The notes beneath the pieces are model-generated. The model had not been told where the DNA came from. It did not search any database and saw only the letters and a program-made list of their open reading frames with translations. Positions 7,578 to 14,745 of a stretch of 36,857 bases of DNA are shown here, in pieces. The number at the start of each line of letters is the position of its first letter. Within the stretch, counting starts at the first letter, position 1. The DNA is from JAEUSF01 sp964484145 (GTDB lineage Bacteria > Patescibacteriota > Doudnabacteria > UBA920). A program made the translations under genes and the position numbers. Where the stretch lies: assembly GCA_964484145.1 (NCBI GenBank), contig CAZAED010000009.1:1-36857 (forward strand), in the 5' to 3' direction.

Positions 7578-9056
7578 TTAATTTTTTCCCTCATTTTTAC
7601 TTACCCCAAACAACCACGGATGAGTTAAGATATTATTGCCAATAAATAATTTTAAAAATGTTTTAGTAACAGAAATGGCGGTAAACATTGAAATTAAAAT
7701 CCCAATTGCCAAAGTCACCGCAAACCCCTTTATTGATGGGGTGCCGAACGCATATAAAATAACAGTTGTTATTAAACTGGAAACGTTTGAATCACGAATA
7801 GAAAGCCAAGCTCTGGAAAAACCGTCTTCTACTGCTTTTTCAATGTCTTTACCAGATCTAATTTCTTCTTTAAGTCTTTCAAAAATTAAAATATTTGCAT
7901 CTACTGCCATACCAACAGACAATATAAAACCAGCAATTCCACCTAATGTTAGAGTCACGGGCGAAAGCGCGCCTAAAAGCATTAATACAATATATGAACC
8001 AAGCGCAATAATTCCAAACCTGCCATCCACAGCCAAACCCAGAAAAAAGAACAGCCCGACTAACAACACAGCTGTAAAAGAAATACCTACTTTAAATACA
8101 GCAAGAGAAATTAAAGTATAAACGAGCAAGGCGCAAACAGCTAAAAAACCCGGAAAACGATAAAAAACTAACATAAAAATAACAATTAGACATAAGCCTA
8201 TTAATCCGGCCATAACTGACTTATGCACAGACTCTTTCCCTAAAGTCGCGCCTACATTTTGCTGAGAAATAAGCTTTATAGGAACTGGTAAAGCTCCGCT
8301 ATTAAGCCTGCTTGCAAGTTGCTTTGCTTCAGCCACAGTAAAATTTCCAGAAACAATTGCTATTCCGTCGGTAATTGCTGTTTGAACTGTAGGAGCACTA
8401 ATAACCTGGCCGTCTAAAATAATAGCCACTGGCTTTTGTAAGTTTGCAGAGGTAATTTCTGAAAAAAGCTTTTTTCCTTCGTCATTGAATTCTAACCTAA
8501 CCACCACTTCATTAGTTAAGCCGGTCTGGCCTTGAAAGTCCACCGAGGCTTTTTTAAGCTGCTTGCCGGAAAGTCCAGTAGGTAGCCAGGAACCTAAAGG
8601 GTCTATTGTTACCACACCTTTCTCATCTGCTTTAGCTTCCGGAGGGTTTGGATTTTGGGTTCTAAATTCCAAATACGGAGTTTGGCCAATTTGTTTAATG
8701 GCTTCATTTACGTCTTTAATACCCGGAAGTTCAATAATTATTCGGTCTGTGCCCGAAACTTGAACCTGGGGCTCTGCTACTCCAAAACTATTAACCCTGC
8801 GCTCAATAATGTCACGGATTGCAGACAATGCATCGGCTTGAGTTTCTTTTGGAACGTCTTTAAAGTCAGCTTGGTAAGCTAAATGGCTGCCGCCTTGCAA
8901 ATCTAAGCCAAGCCTAATTTTAAATTCTTGCTTAACAGGGATTTTTAAAGCAGTTAAATCAAATTTACTGCCTTTTGGGTAAACAACAAAAGCTGCTGCT
9001 GCGGTTATGGCTAAAACACCAATAAATGTAATTATTTGCTTTAATCTTGGGTTCAT
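7578..9056 (-). CDS. secD: Protein translocase subunit SecD
   Basis: SecD (492 residues) is the partner of SecF in Sec-dependent export. It shows an N-terminal membrane helix, the D1 motif RLGLDLQGGSHL (about residues 47-58), a large periplasmic P1-like region, and the C-terminal helices with GGIAGFILSVGMAVDANILIFERLKEE, the conserved channel-lining motif. An extra stretch of hydrophobic residues (about 325-365, FFLGLAVDGRFGIIALGSYIVLM) separates helices 2-4 and is longer than in E. coli. The gene starts with ATG and has no obvious Shine-Dalgarno. It is the first gene of a secD-secF unit. Confidence 0.95.
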   Translation of the reverse strand: MNPRLKQIITFIGVLAITAAAAFVVYPKGSKFDLTALKIPVKQEFKIRLGLDLQGGSHLAYQADFKDVPKETQADALSAIRDIIERRVNSFGVAEPQVQVSGTDRIIIELPGIKDVNEAIKQIGQTPYLEFRTQNPNPPEAKADEKGVVTIDPLGSWLPTGLSGKQLKKASVDFQGQTGLTNEVVVRLEFNDEGKKLFSEITSANLQKPVAIILDGQVISAPTVQTAITDGIAIVSGNFTVAEAKQLASRLNSGALPVPIKLISQQNVGATLGKESVHKSVMAGLIGLCLIVIFMLVFYRFPGFLAVCALLVYTLISLAVFKVGISFTAVLLVGLFFFLGLAVDGRFGIIALGSYIVLMLLGALSPVTLTLGGIAGFILSVGMAVDANILIFERLKEEIRSGKDIEKAVEDGFSRAWLSIRDSNVSSLITTVILYAFGTPSIKGFAVTLAIGILISMFTAISVTKTFLKLFIGNNILTHPWLFGVSKNEGKN

Positions 9057-9131
9057 GTGAATATTTTTCGGTCAATTTTTTAACTCTGCTGATTATATCA
9101 AAAGCCCAAAATAAGGGCAAGTTTATTTATG

Positions 9132-9764
9132 TTACTTAATAACAATTTTGGTGCCTAAATCTGCCCAATTATATAGGCTTTCTATATCTTCATAAGAAAC
9201 ATTTATACAACCGTGGCTCATTGGTTGACCAAAATTACTATGCCAGTAAGCGCCGTGTATATATAAATTACCTTTTTTTTGGTATTTAAAAAGCAGATTC
9301 CATTTTGTATTCGGATAAAAATAAGCTCCGCCTTTAACTCCATAGGTTACAGAAGGACTTTTTTTTAAAATTGTAAACTCGCCTTTTGGCGTTGGCATTT
9401 TTGCCACCCCGCTAGAAATTTTTATTTTGTTTAGTTCATAAGGGCCCAAAAAATACGAAAGACTTTGTTCTCTTAAACTAACAGAAATACTTTTAGTTAA
9501 TTTATCGTCTGAATTTTTATTTGGGTCATAACCGTTGGTAATTTCTAGCCCATCCACATAACCGTCTTCGTCTGTATCGGCTAAGTTAGTATTAGTTTTA
9601 TAAATATTTATTTCGTCATAATCCGAAAGGCCGTCTAAGTCCGTATCCATACTCTTTAACATTTCGTCATTATAGTGAAAAACACCAACCGGGGCTTCTT
9701 GGGCATTTATACTAAGCGGCAAAAAATAAAATATTATAATGCAAATTAAAATTTTATATCGCAT
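9132..9764 (-). CDS. Secreted L,D-transpeptidase (YkuD) with calcium-binding-type DxDxDG repeats
   Basis: This 210-residue exported enzyme should make or remodel 3-3 cross-links in peptidoglycan, or anchor proteins to it. A signal peptide or anchor occupies residues 1-21. Residues about 39-75 contain two DxDxDG-type loops (DTDLDGLSDYDE and DTDEDGYVDGLE) like those of thrombospondin-3/dockerin repeats, which bind calcium. The YkuD domain ends with H170/H175 and SHGCINV, where C186 is the catalytic cysteine. Its start overlaps the 3' end of the aminopeptidase gene by 11 bp, so the two are in one transcript. Confidence 0.9.
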   Translation of the reverse strand: MRYKILICIIIFYFLPLSINAQEAPVGVFHYNDEMLKSMDTDLDGLSDYDEINIYKTNTNLADTDEDGYVDGLEITNGYDPNKNSDDKLTKSISVSLREQSLSYFLGPYELNKIKISSGVAKMPTPKGEFTILKKSPSVTYGVKGGAYFYPNTKWNLLFKYQKKGNLYIHGAYWHSNFGQPMSHGCINVSYEDIESLYNWADLGTKIVIK

Positions 9765-12324
9765 TTAAGTACTCTTCTATTTTATTTTTTTGATTTTCAA
9801 GCCACAAAATATTAGACTCAACCCTTTCTAAAATTTGCTCAACTGTTCTTTGCATACCTTTCGCCGGATGTTTTTTAAAGAAACCCTTAAGCTCTTTAAA
9901 TTCTTTCTCTGTATTCATTAAACTTAAAGGTTTAAGCATTCTTCCAAGCATATGACCGCTACTAGGATAACGCTTATTTAGCTCTTTCCAATTTTTTTGA
10001 ACATATTTCCAAGCTAAAGTTCGACCATAGGGGTTTGCAATAACTCCGGCTATAATCATTGGGGCATCTTGCAAACGAACTTCTTTTGACATTGCGAAAT
10101 TCAAGGTTTTCTCTAGAAGTTTTGTGTCTAAAAAATTTGCCAAAGCACGGCCAAGGCGGTTTTTTTCCTCATTTAGCGTTTCATTTTTATAGCTATTAAC
10201 AAATTTTTTATATTCCTTCTCTCCCCCATTTTCTGCTACAACACGATAGACCATTCCCCTTAAGTCTGCCGCGACTTTTCCACTCTTAAAAATATCTTTG
10301 GCTTTTTTTATAACATCTTGACCTCCAAAGGAGGCGTAATTAGACAAAACCAAGCTCCTTAAAAGCCCTTGCGTATGAGTTTCGTTTTTATGCGGTTTAA
10401 AGCCTAAACGTATTACCTCTTTTTTAAAAATATTTTTAGCAAAATTTTTATATTTCTTTTCAAAAGGCTGGTTAAAAATTAATTGATGAACCAAATTAAG
10501 CCCCGCGGATATTTCCGTCCAAACAGTGTAGTCTGTTTCATTTACGTACGCCAAAGTTAATTCGAGTGCCTGGGACGTAGGTAACTCTTGAGCTTCCGCG
10601 GTAGCAAAGGCGTCCCGAATAATCCCCAGTCGGTCAATTGCCGGTAAAGACTTATTTTTTATAGTAGAATGCAGCTGATTTAGCATTTGCGCCGGGTAGT
10701 CCACCCTATAAAACCCCGTCTCTCCGGAGTTTATTTTAATTGATTGCGATGTATTTATAATTAAATTCATCGATTTTTCTGACATCAGACTTTCCACTTT
10801 TCGAAGATCCGCCGTAGTTTTAGCGGAAGAGGACAACTTTCCACTTTCAATTTTTATTGGTATTTGCCAAACTGTTTTATCGATAGAATCTTTTTTCGAC
10901 AAAGCTGAAGAAAAATACCTTGTTTGGGTTATTTCCAAACCTTTTGGCTTTTGCACAACTTTTAATACCGGGTAACCCGGCATTTTTGTCCAGGTTTCCA
11001 TAATTTTGGCTACCGGTTTTTTGGAAATTTTTTCAAAGGCATTCCATAAATCTACAGTTTTAGTATTTTGGTAAGCGTGCTTTTTTAAATAGTGTCTTAG
11101 CCCGTCTCTAAAGTTTTTTTCGCCCAAATAGTTGGCCAGCATCCTTATTACGCTCGCGCCTTTGCTGTAGCTTACTTCGTCAAAAATTTCACCAATCTCA
11201 TCCGGATGCCCAACCTCTACTTCTATTGGGTGGGTATTTTTTAGACCGTCTAAACGTAAAGCCACGCCTAAGTCGGCGTAAGCAAATTGTGTCCAAATAT
11301 CCCAGTGAGGGAAAAGCTCGTTTACAGCCAAATATTCTATATATGAAGCAAAGCCCTCATTTAACCAAAGGTCTGTCCACCAATGCATAGTCACTAAGTT
11401 TCCAAACCACTGGTGTGCTAATTCGTGTGCAATAACCAAAGCCACCCACTGCTTGTTAGAAGCTGAGGAGTGCTCGGGGTCAACTAGTAAAGCTGATTCT
11501 CTGTAAGTTACCGCACCCCAGTTTTCCATAGCTCCGTGAGAAAAATCTGGGATCGCAATTAGGTCCAATATTGGAAGCGGATAATTTATAGCAAAATATT
11601 TTTCGTAGAAATCTAAAATTTTAATTGCGGTATCCAGCGCAAACTTAGCCTGATGTTTTTTTCCGGGCGTGACAAACACTCTTACTTTAACTCCGCGCTT
11701 GGTAGCGCCTTCTATAAATTCAAAATCGCCCACTATAAAAGCTAACAAATATGTGGACATTTTAGGCGTGGGGGCAAATTGCACAGCTTTGTAGCCACCA
11801 TCATGTTCTTTTATGGAACTTTCGATGGTATTTGATATTGCAGTAAGCCCCGGCGGAACCATAATAGTTACATCAAACACCGCCTTTTGAGCGGGCTCGT
11901 CAAAGCAAGGAAAAGCTCTACGCGCGTCTGTGGCCTCAAACTGCGTGGTAGCCAAATGTTTTTCTTTACCGTCGTGTATATAACGACTCCTATAAAACCC
12001 TCGCATATAGTTGTTTAAAACACCTTTGAATTTGAGTGATAATTTCCCTTTGCCCTTTGGTAATTTTTTTGAAAAAGTTATGGTTGCAGTCTCGGCTTTA
12101 GTATTGTATTTTAACTTGTTACTCGTCACGCGTAACCCGCCACTTAAATAGCTAACATCTGAGATCTTTAGTTCCTTCGCGTGGAGAGTTATCTCACTTA
12201 CCGATTTTTCTAAATGTAATTCAATTCCCTCTTCCCCTTCAAACAAAAAACCCTCTAAGTCCGGTTTAACCGTTAACTCGTAGCGTTCTGGTTTTATATA
12301 GTGCGGTAGTCTAACTTTATTCAT
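9754..12324 (-). CDS. pepN: M1-family zinc aminopeptidase with two small repeat insertions
   Basis: This 856-residue metallopeptidase removes N-terminal residues from peptides. The GAMEN exopeptidase motif is at 264-268, and HELAHQW (H300, E301, H304) with E323 in LNEGF forms the zinc site. The C-terminal third is an ERAP-like helical domain. No signal peptide is visible, so it is probably cytoplasmic. Two stretches look like inserted repeats: GLRVTSN (residues 63-69), also found in MurC, and SSSAKTTADLRK (498-509), encoded by a REP-like palindrome. It is followed closely by the L,D-transpeptidase gene and preceded by rdgB with 5 bp between. The symbol is by family; it is closer in layout to tricorn-factor/ERAP enzymes than to E. 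coli PepN. Confidence 0.93.
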   Translation of the reverse strand: MNKVRLPHYIKPERYELTVKPDLEGFLFEGEEGIELHLEKSVSEITLHAKELKISDVSYLSGGLRVTSNKLKYNTKAETATITFSKKLPKGKGKLSLKFKGVLNNYMRGFYRSRYIHDGKEKHLATTQFEATDARRAFPCFDEPAQKAVFDVTIMVPPGLTAISNTIESSIKEHDGGYKAVQFAPTPKMSTYLLAFIVGDFEFIEGATKRGVKVRVFVTPGKKHQAKFALDTAIKILDFYEKYFAINYPLPILDLIAIPDFSHGAMENWGAVTYRESALLVDPEHSSASNKQWVALVIAHELAHQWFGNLVTMHWWTDLWLNEGFASYIEYLAVNELFPHWDIWTQFAYADLGVALRLDGLKNTHPIEVEVGHPDEIGEIFDEVSYSKGASVIRMLANYLGEKNFRDGLRHYLKKHAYQNTKTVDLWNAFEKISKKPVAKIMETWTKMPGYPVLKVVQKPKGLEITQTRYFSSALSKKDSIDKTVWQIPIKIESGKLSSSAKTTADLRKVESLMSEKSMNLIINTSQSIKINSGETGFYRVDYPAQMLNQLHSTIKNKSLPAIDRLGIIRDAFATAEAQELPTSQALELTLAYVNETDYTVWTEISAGLNLVHQLIFNQPFEKKYKNFAKNIFKKEVIRLGFKPHKNETHTQGLLRSLVLSNYASFGGQDVIKKAKDIFKSGKVAADLRGMVYRVVAENGGEKEYKKFVNSYKNETLNEEKNRLGRALANFLDTKLLEKTLNFAMSKEVRLQDAPMIIAGVIANPYGRTLAWKYVQKNWKELNKRYPSSGHMLGRMLKPLSLMNTEKEFKELKGFFKKHPAKGMQRTVEQILERVESNILWLENQKNKIEEYLNAI
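10789..10847. repeat. REP-like palindromic element inserted in frame in the aminopeptidase gene
   Basis: The core at 10809-10833 matches the intergenic element at 17998-18022 at 20 of 25 positions. It is an imperfect palindrome (CCGCCG ... TTTAGCGG). The 12-mer ACTTTCCACTTT occurs on both sides (10789-10800 and 10836-10847), like a duplicated target. The element is read as SSSAKTTADLRK without breaking the frame. Confidence 0.65.
12115..12144. repeat. In-frame GLRVT-coding repeat, copy in the aminopeptidase gene
   Basis: This 30-bp segment matches murC 21376-21405 at 25 of 30 positions, ungapped and in the same reading frame. Both are based on the heptamer ACGGGTT/GTAACCC. It lies in a loop between two beta strands of the N-terminal domain. 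Confidence 0.65.
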
Positions 12325-12329
12325 ATTAT

Positions 12330-12890
12330 CTAAGCTTTCGTTAAATACTTTTTTAATTTTGTAATAGCAACTCCTCTTGGACTTAAAGTGAAATTCTTAT
12401 CAGCTTTTAATTCAGATAGAGTTTTAGTAAAACCCTCCGGCATAAAAATTGGGTCATAACCAAAGCCCCACTTACCTTTTGGTTTAGTTATTTTGCCTTT
12501 TAATTCTCCTGCAAAATACTTAATGCTCTTAGAATTTTCAGCTAAAGCAATACAGGTTATTGCCCGAGCTTTAAAATCGCCCATTTTGTTACACATTTCG
12601 TAAATAGCTTTAGTGCCAATGGCTACATTAAACCATTTTATAAACGGTCCCGGAAGTTTATAGTCAAAACAACTTAAGTACAAAGAGCTGTCGTCTATTA
12701 TAAACGGCCCGGCATGATGTTTAAAAGCCTGCTTTAGCTTATGTTCAATAACTTTTTTGGAGTCTATTTCCTGAATTTCGTCCAAATCTATATTTAACTG
12801 TTCTATTTTTATAGGCGCCAGCAAATTGCTTATTTCAAAAACCTTTGCTTTATTGCCGGTTACAAATTTTAAAACTTTATTTTTTTCCAT
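12330..12890 (-). CDS. rdgB: Non-canonical purine NTP pyrophosphatase (RdgB/HAM1 family)
   Basis: RdgB/HAM1 enzymes hydrolyse dITP, dXTP and related triphosphates to monophosphates, keeping them out of DNA. The N-terminal motif FVTGNKAK (usually ATxNxxK) and GFGYDPIFMPEG are diagnostic. IIDDSSLYLSCF corresponds to the substrate loop with its catalytic aspartate. I prefer the ATG at 12890 because the next residues start the first beta strand; the ATG at 12899 adds three residues. Either start lies inside the 3' end of the Nudix gene, so translation is probably coupled. With the Nudix enzyme this makes a nucleotide house-cleaning pair. Confidence 0.92.
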   Translation of the reverse strand: MEKNKVLKFVTGNKAKVFEISNLLAPIKIEQLNIDLDEIQEIDSKKVIEHKLKQAFKHHAGPFIIDDSSLYLSCFDYKLPGPFIKWFNVAIGTKAIYEMCNKMGDFKARAITCIALAENSKSIKYFAGELKGKITKPKGKWGFGYDPIFMPEGFTKTLSELKADKNFTLSPRGVAITKLKKYLTKA

Positions 12891-13323
12891 GACATTCATT
12901 CATTAATTTCCCGCTTTTGCAAAAACATTTAGGATTACGTCTAAAAAAGTTTTCTACAGGTTCAAGTAAGGGGCTTGGCAGGTTGTTTAAGTTAAACCAC
13001 GCAATTTTTTCGCATTTTTGGGGTTCTAAATTTTGCGGCTCGCCACTCCACTTTGTGGCAAAATAGTCTAAATTTACATAATGCCTGTCCGGCATTATGT
13101 TGTTATTTACCGCCCACATTTCGGCTTCTTCTATTTTTAAACCGACTTCTTCCATTGTTTCTCTCTTAACTGTATCTATAAACTCTTCGCCAATTTCCAA
13201 ATGCCCGCCAGGCGGACACCAAGTTCCAGCTCCGGCCGAGCCTTTACGTAGCATTAATAAAAGCTGATTTTGCGAATTTAAAATATATACCCCAATTCCA
13301 ATTTTAGGTCTTTGTTTTTCCAT
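12877..13323 (-). CDS. Nudix hydrolase with a C-terminal SEC-C-like zinc motif
   Basis: This 148-residue protein has a full Nudix box (residues 40-62, GHLEIGEEFIDTVKRETMEEV then GL), so it should hydrolyse a nucleoside diphosphate linked to another group; the substrate cannot be read from sequence. The final 16 residues contain C133-x-C135-x8-C144-H145, exactly the ligand spacing of the SEC-C zinc motif found at SecA C-termini. That tail is unusual for a Nudix enzyme and may bind a protein or the ribosome. The gene overlaps the CYTH gene upstream by 20 bp and rdgB downstream. Confidence 0.9.
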   Translation of the reverse strand: MEKQRPKIGIGVYILNSQNQLLLMLRKGSAGAGTWCPPGGHLEIGEEFIDTVKRETMEEVGLKIEEAEMWAVNNNIMPDRHYVNLDYFATKWSGEPQNLEPQKCEKIAWFNLNNLPSPLLEPVENFFRRNPKCFCKSGKLMNECHGKK

Positions 13324-14092
13324 CTTTAAATCTTAAATTTTTTGCTTCTTCGGGACTTAAGCCCTGGTCTTTTAAATATTTACTTTCTCCGATTGCGAGT
13401 TGTTTCCCTGTATAATTTATTGCGATTAAACCTTGCTGTATTTTTTCAGGGCTTGCTGCTTCTACTTCTGCTCTAGGCTTTACTTTTTCCGAAGGGTACT
13501 CGTCAATTTCAAAGATACAATCACCTAACTTAAAAGTTTCTCTGTGTTTGTCTACGTGAGAGTATAATTGTATGCCCTGATTTTTAAGAAATTTCAAAAT
13601 ATGATCATTATTTTTTAAAATTACTTCTTCTTCCTGTCTATTTTTAACACTTCCCATTTCTTTTAGAGGTCCTTTTACAGTAAAGGAAAGGATCTCACCA
13701 TCCTTTCTGAGCCTTAAAGTATATTTTTCAGGATTTTGAAGATTATTTTTAGGAGTTAATTCAAAAAAACTATACATACCCGGCAGCTCTACGTTATAAC
13801 CAAGTAAACTAAAAACCCTGGCGAAGTTTTCGTTCTGACTCGGATCCACGTCGTCTGATATCATTTCATATTTCCCTTGAGGCTGCTTATAGTCTTTGGG
13901 TAATTTATAACGGTCGGTATAAACTCTCCTTTTAGGCCTAATTAGCTCAGCTCCAGCTGCAAGCAGTTGCTGTTTAAAACCCACAGCTTCTATGGCCGGC
14001 AAAGTAGTCTCAAGCTCTTCGTGAAAACTAACTTCGGGCATTTCGCCACCTGATGAAATTTTTTTTAAGAAATTGGGTAACTTTTCAAACAT
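13304..14092 (-). CDS. CYTH-domain protein (triphosphate tunnel metalloenzyme family)
   Basis: CYTH/triphosphate tunnel enzymes act on triphosphates (thiamine triphosphate, tripolyphosphate, or ATP to cAMP). In this 262-residue protein the alternating charged strands are visible: TLRLRKDGEILSFTVKGP, RQEEEVIL, HRETFKLGDCIFEIDEYP and RAEVEAASPE. The N-terminal strand holds an FHEELETT segment in place of the usual ExExK. The exact reaction is not predictable. It leads the Nudix-rdgB-pepN-L,D-transpeptidase run, with overlapping junctions throughout. The ATG at 14092 is immediately preceded by a hairpin. Confidence 0.75.
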   Translation of the reverse strand: MFEKLPNFLKKISSGGEMPEVSFHEELETTLPAIEAVGFKQQLLAAGAELIRPKRRVYTDRYKLPKDYKQPQGKYEMISDDVDPSQNENFARVFSLLGYNVELPGMYSFFELTPKNNLQNPEKYTLRLRKDGEILSFTVKGPLKEMGSVKNRQEEEVILKNNDHILKFLKNQGIQLYSHVDKHRETFKLGDCIFEIDEYPSEKVKPRAEVEAASPEKIQQGLIAINYTGKQLAIGESKYLKDQGLSPEEAKNLRFKDGKTKT

Positions 14093-14095
14093 AAA

Positions 14096-14124
14096 ATAAA
14101 ATGCCTATGTATTAGGCATTTTAT
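14096..14124 (-). terminator. Hairpin terminator between the unknown 106-codon gene and the CYTH gene
   Basis: A 12-bp perfect stem (14096-14107 with 14113-14124) with a 5-nt loop is followed on the minus strand by T-rich sequence that runs into the CYTH start codon. A promoter-like TTGCTC, 17 nt, TAAAAT precedes it on the same strand, so it may also be a leader hairpin of the CYTH mRNA. Confidence 0.7.
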
Positions 14125-14149
14125 TAAACTTTTAAGTTTTGAGCAAATA

Positions 14150-14470
14150 TTAAGCTTTTACTTCTTCCTCTTTTGCGTGATCGTGTCCAGCATGCTCGTC
14201 TACGCCCGCTTTTTGCATAGCCTCACGCTTTTCAGTATTAAGCTTTTTTATAACTTCGTTAACTTTGTCGGAATACTCTTTTAATTTAACGTCGCCATTA
14301 ACCATAAGCTCAGCAATTTCTTCCGGCTTTTGCTTGGTTAATATAGCTAAAATCATAACCAAACTGGAAGTAGACCACAAGCCGTTTTCCATTTGTCTTT
14401 GAGCCATAGCTAATTCATAAAGCATACTTTCTGTTTTTGATGGTTGTTTTTTGAGGTAGTCTTTGGACAT
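14150..14470 (-). CDS. Small protein of unknown function with acidic, His-containing tail
   Basis: I do not recognise this 106-residue protein. It is mostly helical, with a moderately hydrophobic stretch (about residues 32-46, WSTSSLVMILAILTK) that is too short and polar to be a sure membrane helix. A charged coiled-coil-like segment follows (about 60-90), then a tail HAGHDHAKEEE that could bind metal. It lies downstream of secA and the 60-codon ORF and ends before a terminator. The leader upstream of its ATG is a tandem of AAATCTTAA-type words. Composition is like its neighbours. Confidence 0.7.
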   Translation of the reverse strand: MSKDYLKKQPSKTESMLYELAMAQRQMENGLWSTSSLVMILAILTKQKPEEIAELMVNGDVKLKEYSDKVNEVIKKLNTEKREAMQKAGVDEHAGHDHAKEEEVKA

Positions 14471-14514
14471 TTGAGTAATTTAAGAATTAAGATTTATGAT
14501 TTAAGATTTCTTTG

Positions 14515-14581
14515 CCATATTATTCTGATGCTCTTGTGTGTTTAGTAATCCACACTTCTTATATTTTTTTCCAGAGCCACA
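14515..14581 (-). repeat. Second copy of the secA SEC-C-coding tail (truncated)
   Basis: These 67 bp align without gaps to 14760-14826, the real 3' end of secA, with 53 identities. Read in the equivalent frame, the copy encodes CGSGKKYKKCGLLNTQEHQ, identical to SecA over these residues although several codons differ, including AGC versus TCT for serine. Upstream there is an in-frame TGA, and the first CxC cysteine is absent, so it is not an independent gene. It overlaps the end of the 60-codon ORF in another frame. Confidence 0.88.
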
Positions 14582-14741
14582 TAAGTATCAAACTTATTAC
14601 ACTTGTAATAGCTGCAATTAGAGAAAACCATACCTCGGGCTTCTTATACCAAGATTTTGATATTTCCCTTTGAATCGCTTCGAGATGCATGCGCGATTGT
14701 TCAGGAGCTTCGGGATAAATTTTGATAAAACTATTGGCCAT
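14559..14741 (-). CDS. 60-residue single-span membrane protein between two copies of the secA tail
   Basis: The predicted product has a soluble charged N-terminal half with helix-forming residues (HLEAIQREISKSW) and a clear C-terminal membrane helix (about residues 37-57, VWFSLIAAITSVISLILMWLW) ending in KKI. I do not recognise a family. The ATG lies 4 bp after the secA stop. The last codons run through the duplicated SEC-C-coding sequence in a different frame; a one-base deletion in an A7 run would join it to the KYKKCGLLNTQEHQ reading. It might be a coupled partner of SecA or a captured cassette. Confidence 0.6.
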   Translation of the reverse strand: MANSFIKIYPEAPEQSRMHLEAIQREISKSWYKKPEVWFSLIAAITSVISLILMWLWKKI

Positions 14742-14745
14742 ACAT

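Noticed and set aside
14559..14581. Programmed frameshift in the A7 run joining the 60-codon ORF to the SEC-C copy
   Set aside because: The fused product would need a +1 shift, would still lack the CxC cysteine pair, and there is no stimulatory structure in sight; kept only as a remark.
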